A stretch of 22,322 nucleotides of DNA from Rhodanobacteraceae bacterium (GCA_016717705.1 JADKFD010000105.1:1-22322); one strand, 5' to 3'. Positions 1-9,227 are shown, counted from the stretch's first letter. Program-made: numbers and translations. The notes: a model not told the origin generated them from the sequence alone.

Positions 1-105
1 CCGCTTCTGTGGGCGCGGGTTTACTCCACCCGATCCCTCCGCTTCTGTGGGAGCGGATTTGCTCCACCGAGCCTTCCGCTCTTGTGAGAGCGGATTTGCC
101 CGCGA
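1..105 (+). repeat. Three tandem REP-like repeats at the window edge
   Basis: Three imperfect copies begin at positions 1, 39 and 76 (periods 38 and 37 bases). Each starts CCGCT(T/C)(C/T)TGTG and continues into a GAGCGGATTTGC-like core. The last copy is the most diverged. The same core occurs inverted at 14856-14873, so it is a dispersed family and not a local duplication. The stretch stays open in the reading frame of the transporter ATPase that ends at 317, so the repeats may be translated. Short GTGGGAGCGG palindromes of this kind are common intergenic REP elements in Xanthomonadales and pseudomonads. Confidence 0.7.
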
Positions 106-317
106 CCAGGAGCCGACGCCATCACGTCCCCGCCCGCGTCATCGACGTGCAGTACCACAGTGCCAGCAGCCGCATCGAACTGGAACTGGCCGACGGCCTG
201 CGCCTGATCGCCAGCGTCAACAACGACGAAAGCGAAACCAGCACGCTGCCCGCGGTGGGCAGCCTGCTCAACGCCAGCTGGTCGCGACCCCCCTTGATGC
301 CGCTGCGCGAGTCTTGA
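1..317 (+). CDS. ydcT: ABC transporter ATP-binding protein, C-terminal TOBE-like end (partial, YdcT/PotA family)
   Basis: Only the 3' end of the gene is in the window. Residues encoded by about 121-317 (core RIELELADGLRLIASV, end MPLRES) look like the TOBE domain that closes PotA/YdcT-type ATPases and contacts the permease-linked regulatory site. No Walker or signature motifs are visible, because they would lie upstream. The stop at 315-317 overlaps the TTG that probably starts the permease gene. Assignment to YdcT rests mainly on gene order, since two permeases and patD follow as in E. coli ydcSTUV-patD. The first ~105 bases of the frame are REP-like repeats, so either the linker has been expanded by repeats or the gene was truncated by them. 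The frame is open to the window edge. Confidence 0.5.
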   Translation, partial: ASVGAGLLHPIPPLLWERICSTEPSALVRADLPATRSRRHHVPARVIDVQYHSASSRIELELADGLRLIASVNNDESETSTLPAVGSLLNASWSRPPLMPLRES

Positions 318-1260
318 ACTGGACGCCAACGCGCTCTATCTCGACACCGCTGCGCCGTCTGGCGAACGCTGCTGCACACCACAGCGGACTGCTGCTGGCG
401 GTGCTGCTCGGCCCGCCGTTGATCTGGATGTGCGTGATCTACCTCGGCGCGCTGCTGACCTTGCTGTGGCAGGGCTACCAGCACGCCTCGACGACTTCAC
501 TCGATGAGCGTGCTGCCGCAGCTGACACTCAGAACTACGCTGATTTCGTCAAAGGCAACTTCGACATCGTGCTGCGCACTGGCGATAGCCGTGGCTGGTA
601 ATTATCGGCTGGCGCTGATCGCTTTCCCGATCGCCTGTTACATGTCGCGCTACGCCATAACCGACAGTCCAGGCGTTTTCTATATCGACGTCGATGCTGC
701 CGATGTGGGCGAGACTACATCGTCAAGGCCTACAGGCTGGTCGGTGATCCTGGCCAAGGGCGGCATCATCTACTGGTTCGTCTTAGCTGCACCTCATGTG
801 GCTGCTGGACGCGGCTGCTGACTATTGCCGTACATCGGCGGCTCGACGCTGTCGACCTCTCACCTCGGCCGTTTCCTGGTGTTCTCCTATATCTGGCTGC
901 CGTTCATGGTGCTGCCGATCCAGGCCGCGCTGGAGCGCGTGCCGCCCAACCTGCCCCCAGGCCTCGGCCGATCTCGGCGCCGGCGCAGCTGCGGGACCTT
1001 TCGCCATGTGATCTGGCCGCTGCGCGTTCTCCGAGCGTGGTGGCTGGCTCGATCTTCGCCTTCTCGCTGACGCTGGGCGATTTCATCATCCCGACGCTGA
1101 TCGGCCCGAGCGGCTTGTTCATCGGCACCTATGTCTACGCTGCAGCAAGCCGCGGTCGGCGAATATCCCGATGGCGGCGTTTTCACCCGTGGTGCCGATC
1201 GTGCCGATCGCGCTTGCTGTGATGCTGGCCAAGCGCCTGGGGGCATTCGATGCACTCTGA
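314..1260 (+). pseudogene. ydcU: ABC transporter permease, YdcU/PotB type, multiply frameshifted
   Basis: Fragments in all three forward frames line up in order with a single inner-membrane permease of the spermidine/putrescine class. They include GALLTLLWQGYQH (about 450), NFDIVLRT (about 557), ILAKGGIIYWF (about 747), GRFLVFSYIWLPFMVLPIQAALERVP (about 867-945), SIFAFSLTLGDFIIPTLIGP (about 1045-1110) and a C-terminus AKRLGAFDAL before the TGA at 1258-1260. At least four indels separate them, so no intact product is encoded as the sequence stands. The EAA-loop region that binds the ATPase (about 935-1020) is also broken. The probable start is TTG at 314, overlapping the ATPase stop. The partner permease begins within its last codons. 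Broken sequence could be real decay or poor base calling near a contig end. Confidence 0.75.
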
Positions 1261-2129
1261 GCGAAGCGATCGCGCGCAAGCGCGCTCCTACAAGAGCGGG
1301 GGGGATCGCGCGCAAGCGCGCGCCTACAAGAGCTCCGGGGCGGGCTGGGGACTGAAACTCGCCGCCTGGGGCGGGCTGTTTTTCATGCACGCGCCGATCC
1401 TGGTGATCTGCATGTACGCGTTCAACACCGAGCAGAGTGCTTTCAGGCTTTCCGCTGCAGGGCTTCACGCTGGAGTGGTTTGGCGCGGCCTGGGCGCGTG
1501 AGGATGCACGCCTCGATCTGGCTGTCGTTGAAGATCGCCAGCCTGGCGACAGGATCGCGATGATCCTCGGCGCGCTGGCCGCCGCGGCGCATCTCGGCGC
1601 CAGTTCTTCGGCGCAAGGAAGGGATCACGCTGCTGTTCATCCTGCCGATCGCCCTCCGCGGCAGTGTCACACGGCATCGCGCTGCTGTCAGCCTTCGCTT
1701 GGTGGAATGCGGTCAGGCGTGCTGACCATCGTGATCGGCCACGCCACGTTTCTGCATCGTGGTGGTCTACAACAATATGATCGCGCGCTTCCGGCGGACT
1801 TCGCGGTCACTGGTCGAAGCCTACGATGGACCTCGGCGCCGACCCATTCCAGACTTTCCGCTACGTGATCCTGCCGAACATCGCCACCGCGCGCTGCCTG
1901 GCCCGGCGGCATGCTCGCCTTCGCGCTCCGGTTTCGACGAGATCATCGTCACCACCTTCACCGCCGGCACCGGGCGCACGCTGCCGATCTGGCTGCTCAA
2001 CCCAAACCGCGCGACACGCCGGTCACCAACGTCGTCGCTATGGGCGTGATGCTGCTGACCATGTTGCCGATCCTCGGCGCCTACTACCGGACCCGCGATA
2101 CCGACAGCGTGGCCGGCGGCGGCAAGTAG
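1250..2129 (+). pseudogene. ydcV: ABC transporter permease, YdcV/PotC type, frameshifted and carrying in-frame REP repeats
   Basis: The ATG at 1250 overlaps the preceding permease stop by 11 bases. The product starts MHSER, is then interrupted by about 26 residues encoded by two REP units (1268-1333), and resumes with KLAAWGGLFFMHAPILVI, the first membrane segment of YdcV-type permeases. Later pieces in shifting frames are GFTLEWFGAAW (about 1463), ASIWLSLKIASLATG (about 1509), NNMIARFRRTSRSLVEA (about 1771), DLGADPFQTFRYVILPN (about 1827, the EAA loop), EIIVTTFTAGTGRTLPIWLLNP (about 1940) and TNVVAMGVMLLTMLPILGAYY (about 2025) to the TAG at 2127-2129. At least four indels are needed to join them. 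Its role would be import of putrescine or a related amine together with the other ydc genes. Confidence 0.75.
1268..1333 (+). repeat. Two 30-bp REP units, 36-bp period, inside ydcV
   Basis: Units at 1268-1297 and 1304-1333 differ at one base. Each has the core GATCGCGCGCAAGCGCGC, followed by a CCTAC(AAG) end. On the minus strand this reads GTAGG(A/C)GCGCGCTTGCGC, a REP class typical of Xanthomonadales. Each unit can fold on its GCGCGC-TT-GCGCGC core. The 36-bp period equals 12 codons, so both units are translated in the same frame as repeated DRAQAR(S/A)YKS. Confidence 0.85.
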
Positions 2130-2184
2130 GAGCGACGCCTGCGTCGCGAAGCCGTTGCAGGAGCGACGCCTGGGTCGCTCCTAC
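2126..2184 (+). repeat. Inverted pair of REP elements between ydcV and patD
   Basis: GTAGGAGCGAC at 2126-2136 is repeated in perfect inverse orientation as GTCGCTCCTAC at 2174-2184. The left unit also contains a perfect hairpin of its own: GCGACGC at 2132-2138, a 2-base loop, then GCGTCGC at 2141-2147. The first bases of the left unit supply the TAG stop codon of ydcV. The pair could damp read-through from the transporter genes into patD or stabilise the upstream mRNA end. That regulatory role is inference. Confidence 0.85.
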
Positions 2185-2245
2185 ATCGGTCGCAGCGCAA
2201 ATTCATCGATAATCCCTACCCTCGCCCCGCCCTCTGGAGCCGCGC

Positions 2246-3670
2246 ATGCAAACCCGGATGTTCATCGATGGTCAGTTGCAGGCCGGTGCTGGCGAAGCGT
2301 ACACCGTGTTCAACCCCGCCACGGGTGCGGCCATCTGCCAGATCGCCGAGGCCAGCCCGGAGCAGGTGCTGGCGGCGGTCGGCGCCGCCGATCGCGCCTT
2401 GCCGGGATGGTCTCGCACGGTCCCGCGCGATCGCGCCGCAGTGCTGCTGAAGATCGCCGACCGGGTCGAACAGTACGCCACGGAACTGGCTCGGCTGGAA
2501 TCGGACAACTGCGGCAAACCGTATCTGGCCGCGCTGAACGACGAAATCCCGGCGATTTCCGACGTGTTCCGCTTTTTCGCCGGCGCCGCGCGCTGCCTTA
2601 GCGGCTCGTCAGCAACCGAATACCTGCCCGGCCACACCTCGATGATCCGCCGCGATCCAGTTGGCGTGATCGCCCAGATCACGCCGTGGAACTATCCGCT
2701 GATGATGATGGCCTGGAAGCTCGCGCCGGCGCTCGCCGGCGGTAATACGCTGGTCTTGAAGCCATCGGAAATCACGCCGCTGACCACGCTGCGTTTCTTC
2801 AGGCTGATCGGCGACCTGTTGCCGCCGGGCGTCGTCAACGTGGTCTTCGGCCGTGGCCAGACGGTCGGACAGCCCTTGGTGTCCGCCGATCCGGTGCGCA
2901 TGATCTCGCTGACCGGCTCCATCGCCACCGGCCAGAAGATGCTGGAGGTGGCCGCACAGACGCTCAAGCGCACCCACCTGGAACTCGGCGGCAAGGCGCC
3001 GGTGATCATCTTCGACGACGCCGACATCGAGGCGGCAATCGCCGGCATCCGCAGCTTCGGTTACTACAACGCCGGGCAGGATTGCACCGCGGCGTGTCGC
3101 ATCTATGTACAGGACAAACGCTACGAGAACTTTGCCGCCGACCTCGCCTCCGCAGTGTCCAGCATCAAGCATGGCAGCCAGGACGAGGATGGCGTCGAAC
3201 TCGGGCCGCTGGTGTCCAGCGCCCATCGTGATCGCGTCGCCGGCTTCCTCGACCGCGTGCGCGAGCAGCCGCACATGCAAGTCATCACCGGCGGCCGCAG
3301 CGTGGCGGGAGGCGGCTATTTCTTCGAGCCCACGGTGGTCGCCGGCGCCACCCAGGCCGACGAGATCGTGCGCCGGGAAGTGTTCGGCCCGGTGGTCTCG
3401 GTGACCCGCTTCAGCGATGTCGATCAGGCTATCGCCTACGCCAACGACAGCGACTACGGCCTGGCCTCGTCGGTGTGGACGAAGGACATCGGCAAGGCGA
3501 TGCGCGTGTCGGCCGAACTGCAGTACGGCTGCACCTGGGTCAACACGCACTTCATGCTGGTCAACGAGATGCCGCACGGCGGGATGAAGAAATCCGGTTA
3601 CGGCAAGGACTTGTCGATGTACGGCCTGGAGGACTACACCTGCGTGCGCCACGTGATGATCAAGCACTGA
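2246..3670 (+). CDS. patD: Gamma-aminobutyraldehyde dehydrogenase (PatD)
   Basis: An intact 474-residue NAD-dependent aldehyde dehydrogenase, the same length as E. coli PatD (YdcW/Prr) and similar along its whole length as I recall that sequence. It oxidises 4-aminobutanal (1-pyrroline), made from putrescine by a transaminase, to GABA. Visible family features are PWN at 147-149 with the oxyanion Asn149, the general base Glu246 in LELGGK, the catalytic Cys280 in GQDCTAACR, and the late motifs EVFGPVVSV and WVNTHF. The PatD-like stretch SDVFRFFAGAARCL separates it from betaine aldehyde dehydrogenases. The ATG at 2246 has GGAG a few bases upstream. It follows the ydcTUV-type transporter as in E. 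coli, which supports putrescine catabolism. A related aminoaldehyde dehydrogenase of nearby specificity is the main alternative. Confidence 0.93.
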   Translation: MQTRMFIDGQLQAGAGEAYTVFNPATGAAICQIAEASPEQVLAAVGAADRALPGWSRTVPRDRAAVLLKIADRVEQYATELARLESDNCGKPYLAALNDEIPAISDVFRFFAGAARCLSGSSATEYLPGHTSMIRRDPVGVIAQITPWNYPLMMMAWKLAPALAGGNTLVLKPSEITPLTTLRFFRLIGDLLPPGVVNVVFGRGQTVGQPLVSADPVRMISLTGSIATGQKMLEVAAQTLKRTHLELGGKAPVIIFDDADIEAAIAGIRSFGYYNAGQDCTAACRIYVQDKRYENFAADLASAVSSIKHGSQDEDGVELGPLVSSAHRDRVAGFLDRVREQPHMQVITGGRSVAGGGYFFEPTVVAGATQADEIVRREVFGPVVSVTRFSDVDQAIAYANDSDYGLASSVWTKDIGKAMRVSAELQYGCTWVNTHFMLVNEMPHGGMKKSGYGKDLSMYGLEDYTCVRHVMIKH

Positions 3671-3702
3671 GGCGCAGGCGCCTGAACGACGGACTCGGCC
3701 GC

Positions 3703-6614
3703 GTGCGCTGGATCCTGCTCATGGTGGCCTGCCTGCTCGCCGGCCTGTCGGCGAATGCGGCGCAGCGGCCGCTGAACGAGTTGCGTCTGGATGTGTGGAC
3801 GGTCGATCGCGGCCTGCCGCACAACACGGTGTTGAGCCTGGCGCAGACCGCCGACGGCTATCTGTGGATCGGCACCTGGGAGGGCCTGGTGCGCTTCGAC
3901 GGGGCGCACTTCGGGCAGCTGCCCGAGAGCACGCCGTTGGCCTTGCGCGAGGCCGGCATCCTGGCCCTGGCAGCGGCAGCCGATGGCAGCCTGTGGATCG
4001 GCACCCATGGCGGCGGCATCTACCAGCACCGGCAGGGTCGTTACCGCGTGGTCAGCAAACCCGGCGTCGATCTGCGCGAGCACGTCATCACCTTGCTGGT
4101 GACGCGCGCCGGCGTGGTCTACGCCGGCACCTCCAATGGCAGCGTGCTGCGTGTCGACGATGCCGGATTCACGCTGCTGGCGCGCGATCCTGCACGCGCC
4201 CACGGCAGTGTCCTGGCGCTGTCGGAGGATCGCGACGGGCGCATCCTCGCAGCCGCCGACAGCGGTTTGTACCGGGTGTCCGCGGATCGCTTGCAGGCCA
4301 TCGAGGTCGACTGGCCCGGCGCGGTCGCGCGGATCTCGCGGCTGACCGCGCGCGCTGCCGGCGGCTGGTGGCTGGCCACTTCAAGCGGGCTGCTGCAGCT
4401 GGATGCCGATCTCGTGCAGGTGCATGCGCAGGCGTTCACCAGCCCGATCACGCGGGTACTTGAAGACGCCGACGGCACGCTCTGGCTGGGCGCCGATCCG
4501 CTCGGCCTGGTGCGCATCAACGCCGGCGCGACGGCGGTGCTCGGGCGCGTCGATGGCTTGCCGAACGCCCGCGTGGCCTCGATGCTGCGCGACCACGAGG
4601 GCAATCTGTGGGCCGGCACCAATGGCGGCCTGGTGCGGCTGAACGCCGCACCGTTCAGCGCGATCACCGAGCGCCAGGGTCTCGCCGACCCCTTTGTGCG
4701 CACCCTGCTGCAGCGCGCCGACGACAGCCTTGTGATCGGTGGCCCCGGGGGGCTGGATCTGCTGCGCGCAGGCCGCCTGCTCGATCCGCGCCCGCTCTGG
4801 CCGGAGGCACTGGCCGGGATGAGTGTGCTGGCGCTGGCCGAAGCGCCGGACGGACGCCTGCTGGTCGGCAGCAGCGCCGCCGGGGCCTTCGAGTGGGGCG
4901 TCGGCGGACTGCGCCAACGCGTGGCGCCGGAGCAGCTCTGGTCCAACCAGGTGCGCGCGATCCTCGCCGACGCCGACGGCGGCGTCTGGTACGGCACCAT
5001 CCAGGGCCTCAGTCGCTGCCTGGGCGATACCTGTCGGCGCTACAGCCGCAGCGACGGCATCGAGGGCGACTACATCACCGCGCTGGCGCGCGATCGCGAC
5101 GGCACGCTGTGGATCGGCAGCTCGATGGGAGTGACCCGCAGCCGCGACGGCGGTTTCGAGACGATCGCGATGGAGCAGGGTGCGGCGCACACCGTGTTCG
5201 CCTTTCTGCACGACCACCTGGGCCGTCACTGGGTGGCGACCGATGGCGGACTCGGACTGTTGCGCGATGGCCGGTTCATGCTCATCGACAGCACCCGGGG
5301 ATTGCTCGACGACGCCATTTTCAGCGTGCTCGAGGACGCCGCCAGGCAGCTCTGGGTCAGCGGCAACCGCGGCGTCCTGCGTATCGATCCGGAGGCTGCG
5401 GAAGCGGTGTACGCGGGACGTCAGGCGCGTCTGGTCGGACGCCAGTTCGGGCGCGCCGATGGCTTGCCGTCGAGCCAGGCAAACGGCGGTTCGCAGCCCG
5501 CGGCCATTCGCGACCGCGCCGGCCGGCTGTGGTTCGCCACCGCCGGTGGCGTCGCCATGATCGATCCGGCCGACCCGATCGTCGATGCGCCACCACCGCC
5601 GCCGCGCGTGGCGATCGAGGCCGTGCTGGTCGACGGCATCGAGAACGAGCGCGCCGATCTGGTCCAGTTGCAGCCCGACCAGCGGCGCTTGCAGATCCGC
5701 TTCGCCGGCATCAGTTTCGCCGCGCCCGGACGCCTGCAGCTGCGCTACCGACTGCTCGGCTTCGACAACCAGTGGCAGGCCGCCGACAGCGAACGCAGCG
5801 CCAATTACACCAACCTGGCGCCGGGCCAGTACCGCTTCGAGGTCGAAGCTGGCTGGCGCGACGCGCCGGCGGCGGGTGGCGGCATCGGCCTGGACGTAGC
5901 GGTGCTCGCCGCATGGCACCAGCGCTTGAGCGTGCGCATCGCGGCAGGCGCAGGCCTGTTGGCGCTGCTGGGGCTGCTGGGCTGGCTGCGCCTGCGTGGA
6001 CTGCGCCTGCGCGAGCGCGAACTGGAACGCGAGGTGGCGCGCAAAACGCACGATCTGACCGCCGAGCGCGATGCGCTGGCGCAGGCCAATCGGCGCAATG
6101 TCGAGCTCGCCGGGCAGCTCGGCCGCCAGGCGCGCGAGGACCCGCTGACCGGGTTGGCCAATCGCCGGCACGCCGATCGCGAGCTCGCTGCGGCGATTCA
6201 ACCGGGCGCCCAGCTGACGCTGGCGCTGCTCGACATCGACCACTTCAAGGCGATCAACGACCAGCATGGTCACGCCAGCGGCGATCGCGTGCAGCAGTTC
6301 GCTGCCACGCTGCGCGAGACCCTGGTCGGCACCTCGCTGATCGCCCGCGTCGGCGGCGAGGGAATTCCTGGTGCTCTGGCCCCGGGCACGACAGTGCTGC
6401 GGCCATCGCGCAGTTGGGCCGGCTGCGCCAGCGGCTGCAACAGATCGACTGGGCCAGTCTGGCGCCCGGGCTGGTGGTGCGTTTCAGCGCCGGACTCACC
6501 GTCAACCGCGCCGATGACAGCATCGACGCCTGCTACCGGCGGGCCGATCAGGCGCTCTACCGCGCCAAGCATGCCGGTCGCGATCGCATTCAACTGGCGG
6601 CGGACCCGGAATGA
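3703..6614 (+). CDS. Membrane-anchored beta-propeller diguanylate cyclase, frameshifted within GGEEF
   Basis: The GTG at 3703 opens a signal peptide (MRWILLMVACLLAGLSANAA in mature form), 32 bases after patD. Residues about 25-630 are repeated W(I/V)GT-type blades of the two-component-regulator propeller (Reg_prop). A Y_Y_Y domain follows at about 660-720, one membrane helix at about 744-764, a short charged helix, and a GGDEF domain starting at DPLTGLANRR (residue 813). The periplasmic propeller would sense a ligand and the cytoplasmic domain would make cyclic di-GMP. The frame breaks at 6361. Removing one G there (giving GGEEFLVLW) and one C from the C-run near 6380 restores a 969-residue protein ending RIQLAADPE at 6614. 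No RxxD inhibitory site precedes GGEEF. Without the two corrections the frame runs on into tag. Confidence 0.85.
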
Positions 6615-6672
6615 GCGCGCCGGAATTGATTCGACCCCAATTGCCGCAACCAATCCGACCAGGAGCCGCCAG

Positions 6673-7242
6673 ATGAATCTGCAACGATGTCCATGGGCCA
6701 CGAATTCGCAGATGGAGGCCGATTACCACGATCGCGAATGGGGCGTGCCGGTGCACGACGAGCGCACGCTGTTCGAATTCCTGACGCTGGAGGGTGCCCA
6801 GGCGGGGCTGAGCTGGCGCACCGTACTGGCCAAACGCGACGATTACGCGCGGGTCTTCCTCGACTACGACCTGCCGCGCCTGGCCAAGCTGGCAGACGCC
6901 GAACTGGAATCGCGCTTGTTGGACGGCGGCATCGTGCGCAACCGGCTCAAGGTGTGGTCGGTGCGCAGCAATGCGCGCGCCGCACTGGCGCTGCAATCGA
7001 GCCACGGCAGCCTGGATCGCTATTTCTGGGACTTCGTCGATGGTGCACCACTGCGCAATCAACGCCAGTCGGCCAGCGAAGTGCCGGCGCGCAGCGAACT
7101 CTCCGACCGCCTGAGCAAGGATCTGCTCAAGCGCGGATTCAAATTCGTCGGCAGCACCATCATGTACGCATACATGCAGGCGGTGGGCATGGTCGACGAC
7201 CATCTGGTCGGCTGTCACCGCTATCGAGCGGCAGAACTCTGA
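6673..7242 (+). CDS. tag: DNA-3-methyladenine glycosylase I
   Basis: A 189-residue protein of normal length for Tag, which excises 3-methyladenine from alkylated DNA to start base-excision repair. The zinc-binding set is complete: Cys6 in RCPWA, His19 in YHDREWG, and His177 and Cys181 in DDHLVGCHRYR. The catalytic Glu40 lies in LEGAQAGLSW, and KRGFKFVGSTIMYAYMQA is the characteristic late motif. The ATG at 6673 has AGGAG about 8 bases upstream, which fixes the start. The gene lies 58 bases after the diguanylate cyclase end, on the same strand, and may share its transcript. No Ada-type regulator is nearby. Confidence 0.95.
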   Translation: MNLQRCPWATNSQMEADYHDREWGVPVHDERTLFEFLTLEGAQAGLSWRTVLAKRDDYARVFLDYDLPRLAKLADAELESRLLDGGIVRNRLKVWSVRSNARAALALQSSHGSLDRYFWDFVDGAPLRNQRQSASEVPARSELSDRLSKDLLKRGFKFVGSTIMYAYMQAVGMVDDHLVGCHRYRAAEL

Positions 7243-7364
7243 CTGCGAGGTGGCGCGGCAATGCCTGGACGGCGCAGAAAAGTTACAGTTGCTTGCGACT
7301 CGTTCCAGCGGCGGTTTCCATCACTTCCCGCAGACTCGGAATCGGCACGGGCCTGAAGCAGACG

Positions 7365-9227
7365 ATGATGGTCGTGAGACTGGTGGCGATGGTGTTCGGA
7401 CTGGCGAGTGCTGCTGCGGCCGCGGCGCAGTCGCTTCCGCTCACCATCGACGAACGCATCGCGGCCTGTGAAGCGGCCGAGGACGCCGAACCGGAACGCG
7501 CGATAGCGCTGGCGCAGAGCGTGGTCGACGAGTTGCCGCCGCCGACGTCGACCCAGATGTCCGGCGCCCTGGGCTGTCGCGGCTGGGCGCACGCCATGCT
7601 GGGACGACGGGAAGAGGCGCGCCGCGATGCCTACGCGCTGGTCGCGCAGCTGCCGTCGCTGGGGCCCAGCGCAGAGCGCGTGCGGCTGACCCGCCGCGCC
7701 GGCGGCATCCTGCATCGTGGCAGCGACCGCGTCGGCGCGATCGAGCTGTACGCCCGTGCGGTTGCGGACGCCGAAGCGCAGGGACTGGAGGCCGAACGCA
7801 TCCCGTTGCTGGTGAACCTGGGCGTGCTGCACTCGGAGTTCGAGGAGCACGAGCGCGCGCGCGTCAACTACGAGCAGGCGCTGGCCCTGATGGAGCGCCT
7901 GAACGACCATCGCTACGAAGCGCCGGTGCAGTTCAACATGGGCCTCACCTTGAATGGCCAGAAGAAGTTCGCCGAGGCCATCCCGCACCTGCAACGCACG
8001 CTGGAATTGGTGCGCAGCAGCGGCATGGGTGGCCCGATGCAAGAAGTGGCGGTCAGCCTCGCGCTGGCCAACGCACAACAGCAGACCGGCGACACCAAAG
8101 CGGCGGCTGAATTGGTCGCCAGGGTGCGGGCGATGGACGTGCCATTGTCCGACGCCAACATGCGCCTGCAGCTGGCGCAGATCGAAGCCGATCAGCTGAC
8201 CGATGCCGGAAGTCCCGAGCGCGCGCTGAAACTGCTGGATGCCATCGACAGCTCTGAACTGGGCGAAATCCAGCACTTTACCTGGCTGCGCCATCGCGTG
8301 TCGCTGCTGCAGAAGTTGGGCCGCTTCGAGCAGGCCATTTCGAGCCTGAACGAGGCCATCGAGATGCGCGAGACCTACCTGCGCCACCAGAACCATGAGC
8401 GCCTCGCGGCGCTGGAAGCGCACCTGCGCGACCGCGAACAGCGCCTGGAAATGGAACGCCTGGAATCGGTCGCGACCACCCAGGGGCTGCAACTGAGCGC
8501 ATCCCTGCGGCAGAAATGGATCATCGCCGCCGGCGCCGGACTGCTGCTGTTGATGGGTGGCGCCGTCGTCGTCGTGCAGCGGCGGATGAACCGGCGCCTG
8601 GAGCAGGTCAGCCGCACCGACCCGTTGACCGGCCTTGCCAACCGCCGCGACATGGCCGAGCGGCTGAGCCGGCAGGTCGCCAGCGGCGCCACCAGCGCGG
8701 CCGTGTTCCTGTTCGACATCGATCTGTTCAAGCACATCAACGACGAACACGGCCATGGTGTGGGCGACGAGGTTCTGATCGCCATTGCCACGCGCCTGCG
8801 CGACTGCCTGCCGGTCGACAGCAGCGTCGCACGCTGGGGTGGCGAGGAATTCCTGGTGCTGCAGAACGCTGCCGACAAGGACGCTGCGCAGGCGCTGATC
8901 GAACGCGTGCGCCAGGCCATGCAAGCCCCGATCGACACTTCGATCGGCGCTCTCCACTCGTCGCTGTCCGCCGGTTTCTGCAACCTGCCCCTGCCCGGAG
9001 CCAGCGGTCCGCGCGCCTGGCACTACAGCCTGCAACTGGCCGACAGCGCCCTGTACCTGGCCAAACGCGCGCAACGCGGAATCTGGGTCGGATACTGGAT
9101 CAGCAGCGCACCGTCCGATTGGCCGCCGGATCGCCTTGGCCGCGAGCCGAATCTCGCGCGCGCGCTGGGCGTGCTGGTCCCGATCAGCGAGAAACCGCTG
9201 ACGCCGCCGCTGGCGATGGCGTCCTGA
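7365..9227 (+). CDS. TPR-containing membrane diguanylate cyclase (GGDEF)
   Basis: A 620-residue protein. It has an N-terminal signal peptide (MMVVRLVAMVFGLASAAAAAA), then a helical repeat region of TPR type (about residues 30-350, for example ALALMERLNDHRYEAPVQFN and IPHLQRTLELV). A coiled coil at about 350-380 is rich in E and R, one membrane helix covers about 385-405 (WIIAAGAGLLLLMGGAVVVV), and the GGDEF domain runs from DPLTGLANRR (419) through GGEEF (492-496) to about 590. It should make cyclic di-GMP in response to a periplasmic signal. No RxxD inhibitory site precedes GGEEF, so product feedback by that route is unlikely. ATGs at 7365 and 7368 are both possible, and the ribosome site is weak. 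Unlike the first cyclase, the frame is intact. Confidence 0.9.
   Translation: MMVVRLVAMVFGLASAAAAAAQSLPLTIDERIAACEAAEDAEPERAIALAQSVVDELPPPTSTQMSGALGCRGWAHAMLGRREEARRDAYALVAQLPSLGPSAERVRLTRRAGGILHRGSDRVGAIELYARAVADAEAQGLEAERIPLLVNLGVLHSEFEEHERARVNYEQALALMERLNDHRYEAPVQFNMGLTLNGQKKFAEAIPHLQRTLELVRSSGMGGPMQEVAVSLALANAQQQTGDTKAAAELVARVRAMDVPLSDANMRLQLAQIEADQLTDAGSPERALKLLDAIDSSELGEIQHFTWLRHRVSLLQKLGRFEQAISSLNEAIEMRETYLRHQNHERLAALEAHLRDREQRLEMERLESVATTQGLQLSASLRQKWIIAAGAGLLLLMGGAVVVVQRRMNRRLEQVSRTDPLTGLANRRDMAERLSRQVASGATSAAVFLFDIDLFKHINDEHGHGVGDEVLIAIATRLRDCLPVDSSVARWGGEEFLVLQNAADKDAAQALIERVRQAMQAPIDTSIGALHSSLSAGFCNLPLPGASGPRAWHYSLQLADSALYLAKRAQRGIWVGYWISSAPSDWPPDRLGREPNLARALGVLVPISEKPLTPPLAMAS

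Noticed and set aside
1..105. Tandem repeats resembling a CRISPR array
   Set aside because: Only three diverged copies with almost no spacers, no cas genes, and the core recurs as a single inverted copy at 14856-14873. REP elements explain it better.
2185..2245. Possible riboswitch ahead of patD
   Set aside because: The leader after the REP pair is about 60 bases with no conserved fold visible; only a ribosome site is seen.
4381..6273. Long minus-strand open frame opposite the propeller cyclase
   Set aside because: It is an antisense shadow; the plus strand has clear Reg_prop, Y_Y_Y and GGDEF features over the same bases.
3475..7242. A single long plus-strand frame joining the propeller cyclase and Tag, as if a fusion protein
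   Set aside because: The frame continues only because of two one-base insertions at GGEEF. Corrected, the cyclase ends at 6614, and tag has its own AGGAG site and full-length product from 6673.
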